A stretch of DNA of 64,000 nucleotides from Alkalibacter saccharofermentans DSM 14828 (GTDB lineage Bacteria > Bacillota > Clostridia > Eubacteriales > Alkalibacteraceae). Shown here piece by piece: positions 16,463 to 24,177 of the stretch. The stretch is taken from contig NZ_FQTU01000012.1 of NCBI RefSeq assembly GCF_900128885.1, positions 8,941 through 72,940 on the forward strand, written 5' to 3'. The position numbers and the translations under genes were made by a program. Below the pieces are notes generated by a model. That model did no database searches and was not told the DNA's origin. It was given only the letters and a program-made list of their open reading frames with translations. How positions within the stretch are numbered: the stretch's first letter is position 1; the number at the start of each line of letters is the position of its first letter.

Positions 16463-18388
16463 ATGGCTTATACAATTACTGAAAAAATCATCAAAAATCA
16501 TTTGGTTGTGGGAGAGATGACAAGAGGAGACGAAATAGGGATCAGAATAGATCAGACGCTTACCCAGGATTCTACAGGCACAATGGCATACCTGCAATTT
16601 GAGGCGATGGAAGTGCCAAGGGTAAAGACGAAGAGGTCTGTAGCCTATATCGATCATAACATGCTTCAGACGGGCCCTGAGAATATGGACGATCATATCT
16701 ATATTCAAACAGTCGCAAAGAAACATGGAGTATACTACTCAAAGCCAGGTAATGGAATTTGTCACCAGGTTAATATAGAAAGATTCGGTGTGCCGGGACA
16801 AACGCTTCTAGGTTCGGATAGCCATACTCCGACAGGGGGAGGCCTTGGTATGCTTGCCATAGGAGCCGGAGGACTTGATGTTGCCGTAGCCATGGCTGGG
16901 GGAGAGTATTACATAACCATGCCTGAAATAGTAAAGGTTGACCTGAGAGGAAAACTAAAACCTGGAGTTGCATCAAAGGATATAATTTTGGAAGTGCTAA
17001 AGAGATGCACTGTAAAAGGTGGAATCAACAGGGTATTTGAATATGTGGGTGAAGGGGTAAAAAACCTTACTGTGCCGGAAAGGGCGACCATAACAAATAT
17101 GGGAGCTGAACTTGGAGCAACAACATCTGTATTCCCCTCTGATGAAATAACACTTGAATTCTTAAAGAGCCAGGGAAGGGAAGAAGACTTCAAAGCAATA
17201 TCAGCTGATGCAGAGGCGAAATACGATATGGAAATAGTGATAGATCTGGATAAGCTTGGTGCTATGGCAGCTTGCCCTCACAGTCCTGACAATGTTAAAG
17301 TAATTAAGGAACTGGAAGGGACAAAAGTTGATCAAATCGCCATCGGGAGCTGTACCAATTCATCTTATCTTGATTTAATGAAGGTAGCAAACATCCTTGA
17401 GGGAAAAACAGTTGCAGAAAATGTTTCATTGGTGATTTCACCAGGATCCAAGCAGGTGCTTAACATGCTTGCTGAAAATGGAGGCTTGGCAAAGCTTATA
17501 GACTCAGGAGCTAGAATCCTGGAATGTGGCTGCGGACCGTGCATAGGCATGGGACAATCGCCAAACACCAGAGGGGTTTCCTTGAGAACCTTCAACAGAA
17601 ACTTCAAAGGCAGAAGTGGTACCATAGATGCTGATGTTTACATCGTAAGCCCAGAGACCGCTGCAGTTTCTGCTATAACGGGAAAGATAACCGATCCTGT
17701 TTCCAGCATAACTGCGAAAGCTCTGGATATCGAAGTTCCGGCGGAGTTTAAAATCAATGATAATTTGATCGTTGCTCCTGCCATGGAGTGTGAAAAGGTG
17801 GAAGTAGTCAAGGGACCGAACATCAAACCTTTCCCTAAAACATCAGTTCTTAAGGATAAAATTGAAAAAAACGTCCTTATCAAGGTGGAAGACAATATAA
17901 CCACTGACCATATAATGCCTTCAAATGCTAAGCTTCTGCCCTATAGATCAAACATTCCCTACCTTTCAGATTACTGTTTGACTCCCTGTGACCCAGACTT
18001 CCCACAGAGAGCTAAAGACAACCAGGGAGGGCTGATCGTCGCTGGACACAATTACGGACAGGGCTCAAGTAGAGAGCACGCTGCTTTGGCGCCTCTGTAC
18101 TTAGGGATAAAAGGCGTTGCGGCAAAATCTTTTGCGAGGATACATAAAAATAACCTAATAAACAATGGTATATTGCCGATGATATTTGTAAATGAAGAAG
18201 ATTACGATAAAATAGAGTTGATGGATAATATAACAATCGAAAATGTCATCAAAGGAGTAGAAAGAAAAGAGCTTACCTTGAAAGATGCAGCTAAAGGCAT
18301 CGAAATCCCGGTTAAGGTCGATGTAACAGACAGACAGATTGAAATCCTTAAAAATGGCGGGTTGATTAACTATATGAAAGTCAAGTAA
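16463..18388 (+). CDS. Aconitate hydratase
   Basis: 641 aa from ATG 16463, with GGAG 9 bases upstream; an in-frame ATG at 16454 overlaps that site. Interconverts citrate and isocitrate. Iron-sulphur ligands are recognisable in IGSCTNSS and in CGCGPCIGM; substrate-site motifs GSDSHTPTGGGLG and the swivel-domain GQGSSREHAALAP are intact. This is the short aconitase type found in anaerobes and deltaproteobacteria (not the 890-residue AcnA). Located 44 bases after the probable citrate synthase and ended by a terminator; no isocitrate dehydrogenase follows. Confidence 0.92.
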   Translation: MAYTITEKIIKNHLVVGEMTRGDEIGIRIDQTLTQDSTGTMAYLQFEAMEVPRVKTKRSVAYIDHNMLQTGPENMDDHIYIQTVAKKHGVYYSKPGNGICHQVNIERFGVPGQTLLGSDSHTPTGGGLGMLAIGAGGLDVAVAMAGGEYYITMPEIVKVDLRGKLKPGVASKDIILEVLKRCTVKGGINRVFEYVGEGVKNLTVPERATITNMGAELGATTSVFPSDEITLEFLKSQGREEDFKAISADAEAKYDMEIVIDLDKLGAMAACPHSPDNVKVIKELEGTKVDQIAIGSCTNSSYLDLMKVANILEGKTVAENVSLVISPGSKQVLNMLAENGGLAKLIDSGARILECGCGPCIGMGQSPNTRGVSLRTFNRNFKGRSGTIDADVYIVSPETAAVSAITGKITDPVSSITAKALDIEVPAEFKINDNLIVAPAMECEKVEVVKGPNIKPFPKTSVLKDKIEKNVLIKVEDNITTDHIMPSNAKLLPYRSNIPYLSDYCLTPCDPDFPQRAKDNQGGLIVAGHNYGQGSSREHAALAPLYLGIKGVAAKSFARIHKNNLINNGILPMIFVNEEDYDKIELMDNITIENVIKGVERKELTLKDAAKGIEIPVKVDVTDRQIEILKNGGLINYMKVK

Positions 18389-18394
18389 AAGATT

Positions 18395-18427
18395 TTAAGG
18401 CGGCACTTCTACGAAGTGCCGCCTTAA
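18395..18427. terminator. Bidirectional terminator between aconitase and the convergent gene
   Basis: Perfect 15-bp stem, arms 18395-18409 and 18413-18427, with a 3-base loop. The left arm starts TTAAGGCGG; T-rich tails follow on both strands though short on the plus strand (AATTATATT). The minus-strand gene ends immediately at 18428. Confidence 0.85.
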
Positions 18428-19411
18428 TTATATTACAGGATCAAAATATCGAATTGAGTTGTCTCCATTACAGTCGAGGCCTGTTTCGTAGCTAGCGTTT
18501 TTAAAATAAGACTTAACCGAGTCCAATTTAGGAGGAGCAGGGTTTGTCAATAGAGGAATCACGAACAAAAATTTGCGGACCCCATCTTTGACGGCAGCAT
18601 CGAAGAGTTGGTTGTACGAATAACGGAAAGAAAGGGTTTTGTCACTGGGGTGATGCCATATCTCATTATTAAGATTTAATATTTTTATGTCGTCAGGGGA
18701 ACTTACCGGGTAAAAGGCATTTGAAAATTTACCATAGCTTCCGAAGAGTATTTCGAAAAAACCAAATGACAGCTTTTTAATTCCGGTAGGATCATTCAAA
18801 ATGCTGGTTAGGAGCTCTGTTCTGTGGATACTGGATGCAACGGAATTATCCCTTATCTTAATATTAAAGACTTCCTGGAACATATCCTTGTAAAAAAGTC
18901 CTATAATATTTTTTTCGCCAGAAGATACTTTAAATAAATTTCCAATTGGAAATCTACAGGCTTTTTTAGAGTAGCGATTGTTGTAAAAAGCGATATCGAG
19001 GAAGACCTCGTATTTCTTGTGATTGTATTTCAAAGCCTTAGTTTCTGGGCGCGATATTAAGTGCTTGCCGCTTCTGTAGAAAATAAATGGATGAGTGGCA
19101 ACGTCAAGAGCATGGTGGGCAATCAAACCCAAAAGGTATGATTTGAGTATCGATTTATCTCTTCCGTCACTCATAGAAGAAATCTTTGTAATGGAAGAGT
19201 AAAAAAAGTCGTCTACCTTGTTTTGATGGATTAGAGAGCCATAGTTTATTCTCTCCTCAGGCTTTGCCAGGACGTTGTAGTAAAAGAATATATCTGGTCC
19301 CTGGGTTCCCAAGTTGAAAACATCCCGGTTTACGGCAAAAACAGTGTTTTTTTCCAAAAGCTTGTCTAAAATTTCTTTTCCACATAAATAGTGGTTTATG
19401 GCATCAGACAT
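18428..19411 (-). CDS. Zinc-dependent phospholipase C-like domain protein
   Basis: 327 aa from the ATG at 19411, which has AGGAGG 8 bases upstream; a GTG 9 bases further out overlaps that site. The N-terminal part (SDAINHYLCGKEIL, then RDVFNLGTQGPDIFFYYN and LLGLIAHHALDVATHPFIFY) has the H/D-rich helices of the zinc-dependent PLC / S1-P1 nuclease fold (PF00882), including a likely metal-binding HH..D...H set. The C-terminal 180 residues are unrecognised. There is no signal peptide, so it appears cytoplasmic, unlike clostridial alpha-toxins. Function unknown; not evidence of a toxin. Confidence 0.65.
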   Translation of the reverse strand: MSDAINHYLCGKEILDKLLEKNTVFAVNRDVFNLGTQGPDIFFYYNVLAKPEERINYGSLIHQNKVDDFFYSSITKISSMSDGRDKSILKSYLLGLIAHHALDVATHPFIFYRSGKHLISRPETKALKYNHKKYEVFLDIAFYNNRYSKKACRFPIGNLFKVSSGEKNIIGLFYKDMFQEVFNIKIRDNSVASSIHRTELLTSILNDPTGIKKLSFGFFEILFGSYGKFSNAFYPVSSPDDIKILNLNNEIWHHPSDKTLSFRYSYNQLFDAAVKDGVRKFLFVIPLLTNPAPPKLDSVKSYFKNASYETGLDCNGDNSIRYFDPVI

Positions 19412-19451
19412 GATCCGCACCTCCTTTTCTTAATGATAACATAAAATTAAT

Positions 19452-19479
19452 TTTACAAAGAAGGTATTATTGATAAAAT
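19452..19479 (+). promoter_or_regulatory. Predicted promoter of the MFS permease gene
   Basis: TTTACA (19452-19457), 16 bases, TAAAAT (19474-19479) preceded by TGA, which makes an extended -10. Lies in the divergent gap before the permease. Confidence 0.5.
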
Positions 19480-19507
19480 ATAGATATAAAATTCTAGAGG
19501 TGAGGAC

Positions 19508-20746
19508 ATGAAACTGACTAAGGAAGAAATCAGCTGGATACTTTACGACTGCGGAAACTCCGCCTACTCCATAATTATCACAACTGCAATATTTCCCATT
19601 TATTTTACCGGGATGGCTTCGCAGGCGGGTGCAAGCGGAGCATCTGCTACAGCTTGGTGGAATTATGGGAATGCATTTGCAACATTTTTAATCGTAGTGC
19701 TAAGTCCGATTCTGGGTACGATAGCGGATTATAAGAATTTTAAAAAGCGGTTTTTTGCGTTTTTTTCATTGCTTGGAATTGCTTTTACAGGATTTTTGGC
19801 GGTGGTACCGGAATCGAACTGGCAGTTTCTGATGATTTTTTACGTGGTGACAGTAGTAGGCTTTGCAGGGTCGAATATCTTTTACGATGCCTTTTTAGTG
19901 GATGTTTCAGAGGATGAAAACATGGACAAGGTATCGTCGAACGGTTTTGCATTTGGGTATATCAGCAGTGTAGTTCCTTTCGTACTATGCATATTCCTGA
20001 TAAACTTTTCGGGCCTTGACGTTTTATTGATGACGAAGATATCCTTTGCCATAACTAGCTTGTGGTGGGGGCTTTTCACATTGCCTATGATAAAAAATGT
20101 CAGGCAGGTCCACTTTATAGAACCCGAACCAAGGCCATTAAAGAACAGTTTTTTGAGAATCTTAAATACCATAAAAAACATCAGAAAATACAGGACGATA
20201 GCGATTTTCCTCGGTGCGTATTTTTTCTATATCGATGGAGTAGATACAATCATAAGAAATGCCGCCGTTTTCGGGGAGCAGATAGGACTTGATACCACTG
20301 GACTTATGATAGCCCTATTAATGACACAAATTGTAGCATTCCCCTGTGCTATTCTTTACGGTATGCTGGCTGTGAGATTTAGTGCTAGAAATATGATAAT
20401 ATTTGGAATCTTGACATACTTTATTGTGTGCATCTTGGCTTACAGAATGGAAACAATATGGGATTTTGCATTTTTGGGATTCATGATAGCATCTGCACAA
20501 GGAGGGATACAGGCCCTTAGCAGGTCTTATTTTGCAAAAATAGTTCCAAAGAAGAATTCGAATGAATTTTTTGGGTTCTACAACATACTGGGAAAGTTTG
20601 CAGCAATAATGGGTCCTATTCTTGTGGGAACGATAACGCTGGCAACGGGGGATATAAGAAAGGCTGTGCTCAGCCTCGTAGTCTTGTTCGGGATTGGACT
20701 TGTAATGATTTTGAGGCTCCCAAAATACCCGGAAAGAGTAAAATGA
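19508..20746 (+). CDS. MFS permease, UMF1/Atg22-like family
   Basis: 412 aa with about twelve hydrophobic segments, an integral membrane transporter of the major facilitator superfamily. The start EEISWILYDCGNSAYSIII is characteristic of the UMF1 (Atg22-like) family, in which an N-terminal W..YD.GNSA motif occurs; a second signature is the SRSYFAKIVPKKNSNEFFG loop in the C-terminal half. Substrate is unknown; fungal Atg22 exports amino acids from the vacuole, but that cannot be transferred with confidence. GAGGTGAGG precedes the ATG. A single-gene unit with own promoter and terminator. Confidence 0.85.
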   Translation: MKLTKEEISWILYDCGNSAYSIIITTAIFPIYFTGMASQAGASGASATAWWNYGNAFATFLIVVLSPILGTIADYKNFKKRFFAFFSLLGIAFTGFLAVVPESNWQFLMIFYVVTVVGFAGSNIFYDAFLVDVSEDENMDKVSSNGFAFGYISSVVPFVLCIFLINFSGLDVLLMTKISFAITSLWWGLFTLPMIKNVRQVHFIEPEPRPLKNSFLRILNTIKNIRKYRTIAIFLGAYFFYIDGVDTIIRNAAVFGEQIGLDTTGLMIALLMTQIVAFPCAILYGMLAVRFSARNMIIFGILTYFIVCILAYRMETIWDFAFLGFMIASAQGGIQALSRSYFAKIVPKKNSNEFFGFYNILGKFAAIMGPILVGTITLATGDIRKAVLSLVVLFGIGLVMILRLPKYPERVK

Positions 20747-20779
20747 AAAATCGGGGCCAAGCGAAGGCCCCGATTTTTT
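20746..20779. terminator. Bidirectional terminator between MFS permease and superoxide reductase genes
   Basis: Stem of 13 bp: AAAAATCGGGGCC (20746-20758) with GGCCCCGATTTTT (20766-20778), loop AAGCGAA. A-tract and T-tract flank both sides, so it works on both strands and serves two convergent genes. Confidence 0.92.
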
Positions 20780-21152
20780 ATTCACATTTGACAGGTACGC
20801 TATTTTCCCATAGGCCGTGGATATTGCAGTAGCTCATAGCCATGAGCTCTCCCGATTCTTGTATCTTGATGCTCACATTGGCACAAAAGTCGGTAAGAAT
20901 ACCGGATTCACCGTGAGCGTCAAAGTCGACTGAAGCTACTTCTACTGGGAATTTTCCGCTCTCAGGCTTGAAAAATACCTTTATCCATTTGATGTAATGT
21001 TCAAATGTATTTGGATGAGCGATTTCTTCGCCAACGACAGCAGTCACGATAAAAGACTCGTCCTTCTTTACGCTTTCAGGTGCTTTGATTACAGGAACGT
21101 GTTTTTCGCTTTTCCAGTCGCCGCTTTGGACGGTTGCAGTTAAATTTGACAT
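20778..21152 (-). CDS. Superoxide reductase (class II, neelaredoxin type)
   Basis: 124 aa from ATG 21152 (AAAGGAG 8 bases upstream). It reduces superoxide to hydrogen peroxide without making oxygen, a defence of strict anaerobes. The catalytic lysine motif EKHVP (K17, H18), the iron ligands H46 and H52 in IAHPNTFEHYI, and C109 and H112 in SYCNIHGLW form the Fe(His)4Cys centre. The N-terminal desulforedoxin domain of desulfoferrodoxin is absent, so this is the one-iron form. Single gene, divergent from the acylphosphatase gene, with a mirrored promoter. Confidence 0.95.
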   Translation of the reverse strand: MSNLTATVQSGDWKSEKHVPVIKAPESVKKDESFIVTAVVGEEIAHPNTFEHYIKWIKVFFKPESGKFPVEVASVDFDAHGESGILTDFCANVSIKIQESGELMAMSYCNIHGLWENSVPVKCE

Positions 21153-21188
21153 AGTATACACTCCTTTTATCTTTTCTTATCACAATTT

Positions 21189-21252
21189 TTATTATACCCA
21201 GACAAATAATGAATAAACAGATTAATAAAGCTTATAAAATTGGGTATAATAA
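21189..21252. promoter_or_regulatory. Mirrored divergent promoters of superoxide reductase and acylphosphatase
   Basis: TTATTATACCCA (21189-21200) and TGGGTATAATAA (21241-21252) are exact reverse complements. Each holds a TATAAT -10 box, one reading left to the superoxide reductase gene and one right to the acylphosphatase gene. The -35 elements are weak (TGTTTA and TTAATA at 17-base spacing), suggesting help from another factor. Confidence 0.55.
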
Positions 21253-21270
21253 GCCTTGAGGTGAAAATGG

Positions 21271-21549
21271 ATGAAAAGAGTCAGGCTTATAGTTGAGGGA
21301 AGAGTGCAAGGGGTTGGGTTCAGATGGTTTACAAAGGAGCTTGCTATTAGGTACGGTTTGACAGGAGACGTCAAAAACAATTACGATTCTACCGTGGAAA
21401 TAAATGCTCAGGGCGAGGATGAAGCCATAGATGAGTTTATAGAAAAGCTCTATGAAGGACCTAATCGTTTTGCGAAAGTGGAGAATATAAGAGCTCGGGA
21501 AATCGAACCAGTGGAAAAAGAAAAAGATTTTGACGTGATTTTATTGTAA
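21271..21549 (+). CDS. acyP: Acylphosphatase
   Basis: 92 aa, the full family length. Hydrolyses acyl phosphates such as carbamoyl or 1,3-bisphosphoglyceroyl phosphate. The phosphate loop GRVQGVGFR ends in the catalytic R18, and the second catalytic residue is N36 in GDVKNNYD, the same 18-residue spacing as in other acylphosphatases. Cytosolic. GAGGTG lies before the ATG. Divergent from the superoxide reductase gene; the SEC-C gene follows after 51 bases. Confidence 0.95.
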   Translation: MKRVRLIVEGRVQGVGFRWFTKELAIRYGLTGDVKNNYDSTVEINAQGEDEAIDEFIEKLYEGPNRFAKVENIRAREIEPVEKEKDFDVILL

Positions 21550-21600
21550 TGGCCTAGAAATTAATGTATAATTCCTTTTAGTAAACTAGGAGGTAATGAG

Positions 21601-22107
21601 ATGGCCTTATACGAAAAATGGCAGAGCATTATTGAAGAATCCAGCAAATCGGAGGAAGCGCAGCAGGAGTTTTGGAATGATTTTTGTGAGCAGGAACAGA
21701 CTATTTACGAGAAAATCCTCGGCGCTAATCAAAAGGAAATAAAAGGAGCAATCAAAGAGCTGGCAAATGAATACGAAGTGAGCCTTCCGTATTTCATGGG
21801 ATTTTTAGACGGAATAAACGATAGCATTGAGAGTTCGAATTCCCTGGAAGATTTCACTGAAGAAGACGAAGTTTCGCTTGTCATTGACTTTAAAAAGCTA
21901 TATTGGAACATGTTGGCTGTACCTGCACCCTGGCTGTATGAGCTTCCCCAGTGGGAAGGCGTATTGTCTGCGGAGGAAAGAGCTGGTATCCAAAGGGATT
22001 ATAATAGGTCAAAGACTGTGGTAAATGAGAACAAGGTGGGCAGAAATGAGCCATGTCCTTGTGGCAGCGGGAAAAAATACAAAAAATGCTGCGGAAAAGC
22101 AAAGTAG
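21601..22107 (+). CDS. SEC-C motif protein of unknown function
   Basis: 168 aa, acidic. The C-terminus carries a SEC-C zinc finger, NEPCPCGSGKKYKKCCG, with the C-x-C...C-C ligands, as at the end of SecA and in many small stand-alone proteins. The N-terminal 130 residues are helical and acidic, with PYFMGFLDGINDSI; proteins of this layout are common in clostridia without assigned function. SecB- or ribosome-binding roles are known for the SecA motif only; extending them here is a guess. AGGAGG precedes the ATG. Confidence 0.75.
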   Translation: MALYEKWQSIIEESSKSEEAQQEFWNDFCEQEQTIYEKILGANQKEIKGAIKELANEYEVSLPYFMGFLDGINDSIESSNSLEDFTEEDEVSLVIDFKKLYWNMLAVPAPWLYELPQWEGVLSAEERAGIQRDYNRSKTVVNENKVGRNEPCPCGSGKKYKKCCGKAK

Positions 22108-22120
22108 ACAACATAAGCGA

Positions 22121-22160
22121 GCGCCTGCCGGAATTTAATTCGATGCAGGCGCTTCTTTTT
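22121..22160 (+). terminator. Rho-independent terminator after the SEC-C gene
   Basis: GCGCCTGC (22121-22128) pairs with GCAGGCGC (22145-22152), followed by TTCTTTTT. The inner loop also holds GAATT/AATTC, extending pairing. Faces the convergent patatin gene. Confidence 0.8.
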
Positions 22161-22170
22161 CATTTTCATG

Positions 22171-23484
22171 CTATCTGTTTGTCAAGTAAAGAAGAGTGAG
22201 GATAGATAGACTTACTTCTGGGGTAAAGCGGTTTATGAGCTTGCCCAAAGGGAACTTAGAGTTTACGTTAAGGCTCAAGAAATACATGTAGTAGGTTAAA
22301 AAACGAAGACTGTCCATAGGGCTTATATCCTCATCGCTCTCTTTGAAAACATTCAAGATATTACGGTGATTTTTTATTAGAGACAGATTTTCATCTATCA
22401 AGGCGTTCACGGCTTTGAAAATTTCTTTTGTAAGTTCATCAGTTGTATACTTCTTAAGCCTTGGGATGTCGAGGTTTTTAGCTGTTATCTCCAGCATGCT
22501 AAGGCAGGGGTCCTGGTTTCTGAAGGAAGTATATCCAAGAAGCTTTTTGATTTCATCGTAAGCTTCCTCCTTTCCCAAAAGCTGCTCCCGGCCTAAAAGC
22601 AGAGGCAGCTTCATCCCGTCGTCTCCTGGTATGGGAAAGCCAAGTCTTTGTTGGAAGCGCAAAAAACTTTCGTTGTCTCTTGTGACGTCGATATAGTAGT
22701 TTTTGCCTTTTACAACTTTAAATTTCTTTAGAGTGTCCAGATAACCCATCTGGATGTTTTTTTTCATAAGTTCAGGATCAAATTCTAAAATCAAACCCAG
22801 ATACTCGGAATTTGTAATGTTGATGATGTTCAAATCATCTCTTTTCTTTCGCAGTTTAAACCCTGGCGGAGAAGGCAATTCGACGGCTATAAGGTTTTTG
22901 TATCCCCTGTCGGCAAGAAGGTCTATGGGGAAATTGTCGTAAACTGCTCCATCTATGTAAGTCTTTCCGTCTATTTCGTGTTTTTTGAAAGCGGGAAAGG
23001 CGGCACTGGCCAAAAGATAATCTATGAGTTTGCCCTTTGGTATGTCATCTATCATAAGCTCAAGGGGTTTTAAATCGCTAAGGGAAACAGTGACGAGACC
23101 TAGCTTTATCGGTGAGTTGCGAATACGGTCTTCATCGATGTGTTTTTTTAGATTGTTTTTCAGCGGCGTGACGTCAAGGCCTCCATCAAAAACATAATCT
23201 TTGAAGGAAGTAGCAAAGGTGTTCCAATCCTGGCGAGACCATTCGGATATGTATTTGTCGGTAATCTTTTGATTGAAGGCAAAGACCTGGTCCATAGATA
23301 AGTTTGACCAAAATTCGAGTGCAAAATCAAAGTCGTTTTGTGCTATGATCGCTCCGTTTAATGCGCCGACTGAGGTTCCGGCAACAGCGCTGATTTTAAT
23401 GTCCATTTCTCTAAGGGCTTTCCAAACACCGATCTCAAAAGACCCCTTGGCTCCACCGCCGCTTAAAACCAAACCGTATTCCAT
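22171..23484 (-). CDS. Patatin-like phospholipase
   Basis: 437 aa. The patatin fold is clear in residues 1-200: oxyanion motif GLVLSGGGAKGSFEIG, nucleophile serine in GTSVGA (GxSxG), and the catalytic Asp in YIDGAVYDNFP. Such bacterial patatins are lipid acyl hydrolases of the RssA/YchK type, without signal peptide here. A further 230 residues at the C-terminus contain no motif I recognise (helical, DELTKEIFKAVNALIDENL). Alone on the minus strand, convergent with the SEC-C gene. The specific substrate is unknown. Confidence 0.85.
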   Translation of the reverse strand: MEYGLVLSGGGAKGSFEIGVWKALREMDIKISAVAGTSVGALNGAIIAQNDFDFALEFWSNLSMDQVFAFNQKITDKYISEWSRQDWNTFATSFKDYVFDGGLDVTPLKNNLKKHIDEDRIRNSPIKLGLVTVSLSDLKPLELMIDDIPKGKLIDYLLASAAFPAFKKHEIDGKTYIDGAVYDNFPIDLLADRGYKNLIAVELPSPPGFKLRKKRDDLNIINITNSEYLGLILEFDPELMKKNIQMGYLDTLKKFKVVKGKNYYIDVTRDNESFLRFQQRLGFPIPGDDGMKLPLLLGREQLLGKEEAYDEIKKLLGYTSFRNQDPCLSMLEITAKNLDIPRLKKYTTDELTKEIFKAVNALIDENLSLIKNHRNILNVFKESDEDISPMDSLRFLTYYMYFLSLNVNSKFPLGKLINRFTPEVSLSILTLLYLTNR

Positions 23485-23588
23485 GATCCACCACTCTCCT
23501 GAAAGCGTTTAATTGAATTTATTACATTATATCATAGACGAGCAGATTAGACACTTGGGTGATTAATAAGGAAATGATGAAAAATAGA

Positions 23589-23617
23589 TTGAGAAACATC
23601 TAGAACTGTCGTATAAT
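23589..23617 (+). promoter_or_regulatory. Promoter of queT
   Basis: TTGAGA (23589-23594), 17 bases, perfect TATAAT (23612-23617). The predicted transcript start near 23624 falls right at the beginning of the riboswitch aptamer. Confidence 0.75.
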
Positions 23618-23626
23618 AGTAAATCG

Positions 23627-23664
23627 TGACAGTTCGCAATATCCTGTCAATAAAAAAAACTACG
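23627..23664 (+). promoter_or_regulatory. preQ1-I riboswitch
   Basis: P1 is TGACAG (23627-23632) with CTGTCA (23644-23649), enclosing an 11-base loop TTCGCAATATC, followed by an A-rich tail and ACTACGG that runs into the GGAGG ribosome-binding site of queT. Loop sequence TCGCA and the A-rich tail match the small class I preQ1 aptamer (compare the Thermoanaerobacter tengcongensis example, loop UCGCAGUAAC). Pairing of the loop with the tail next to the Shine-Dalgarno sequence suggests translational repression by preQ1. The downstream QueT gene supports this. Confidence 0.85.
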
Positions 23665-23673
23665 GAGGAAAAA

Positions 23674-24153
23674 ATGAATAACAAAACGAATTTCTTGATG
23701 AAAGCGAGCATCATCGCCGCGCTTTACGCTACGTTGACTTTGATGCTTCCCTTTTTAAGTTATGGAGGGATGCAGGTAAGGTTTTCTGAAGCTCTTACAG
23801 TGTTGCCATACTTTACTACTGCTGCCATTCCCGGGTTGTTTGCCGGATGCCTTTTGGCAAACTTCTTTGGAAGCCCATTAGGAATGCTTGATGTGGTATT
23901 GGGAAGCCTCACTACCCTAATAGCCGCTTGGATGGCATCAAAGATCAAAAACAAAAAATTGGTGCCTTTGCCATCTGTTATATTAAACGCATTGGTAATC
24001 CCCTATGTGCTTTATAAGGCTTTTGGAATACCTTACTTGCCTTCAGTGCTATGGGTGGGATTAGGCCAGACAATCGCGGTATACGGCATCGGATATCCTT
24101 TGCTCTTATTCATAGACAGAAACGACAAATTAAAAAGTCTCATAAAAAAATAA
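23674..24153 (+). CDS. queT: QueT family ECF S component, queuosine precursor uptake
   Basis: 159 aa from ATG 23674, with GGAGG 5 bases upstream; an earlier in-frame GTG at 23626 lies in the riboswitch. Five or six hydrophobic segments; the N-terminal ASIIAALYATLTLML and the QVRFSEALTVLPYF segment are typical of QueT. S components bind the substrate and dock on EcfT-EcfA1A2, whose genes are at 7.9-10.4 kb. preQ1 or a related queuine precursor is the expected substrate from the family and from the riboswitch. The organism may salvage rather than make preQ1. Confidence 0.88.
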   Translation: MNNKTNFLMKASIIAALYATLTLMLPFLSYGGMQVRFSEALTVLPYFTTAAIPGLFAGCLLANFFGSPLGMLDVVLGSLTTLIAAWMASKIKNKKLVPLPSVILNALVIPYVLYKAFGIPYLPSVLWVGLGQTIAVYGIGYPLLLFIDRNDKLKSLIKK

Positions 24154-24177
24154 AACACCTCGAGGTGTTTTATTTTT
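24151..24177. terminator. Bidirectional terminator between queT and murC
   Basis: AAAACACCTC / GAGGTGTTTT palindrome (24152-24171) followed by ATTTTTAT. The queT stop codon TAA is the first base triplet of the palindrome. Confidence 0.8.
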
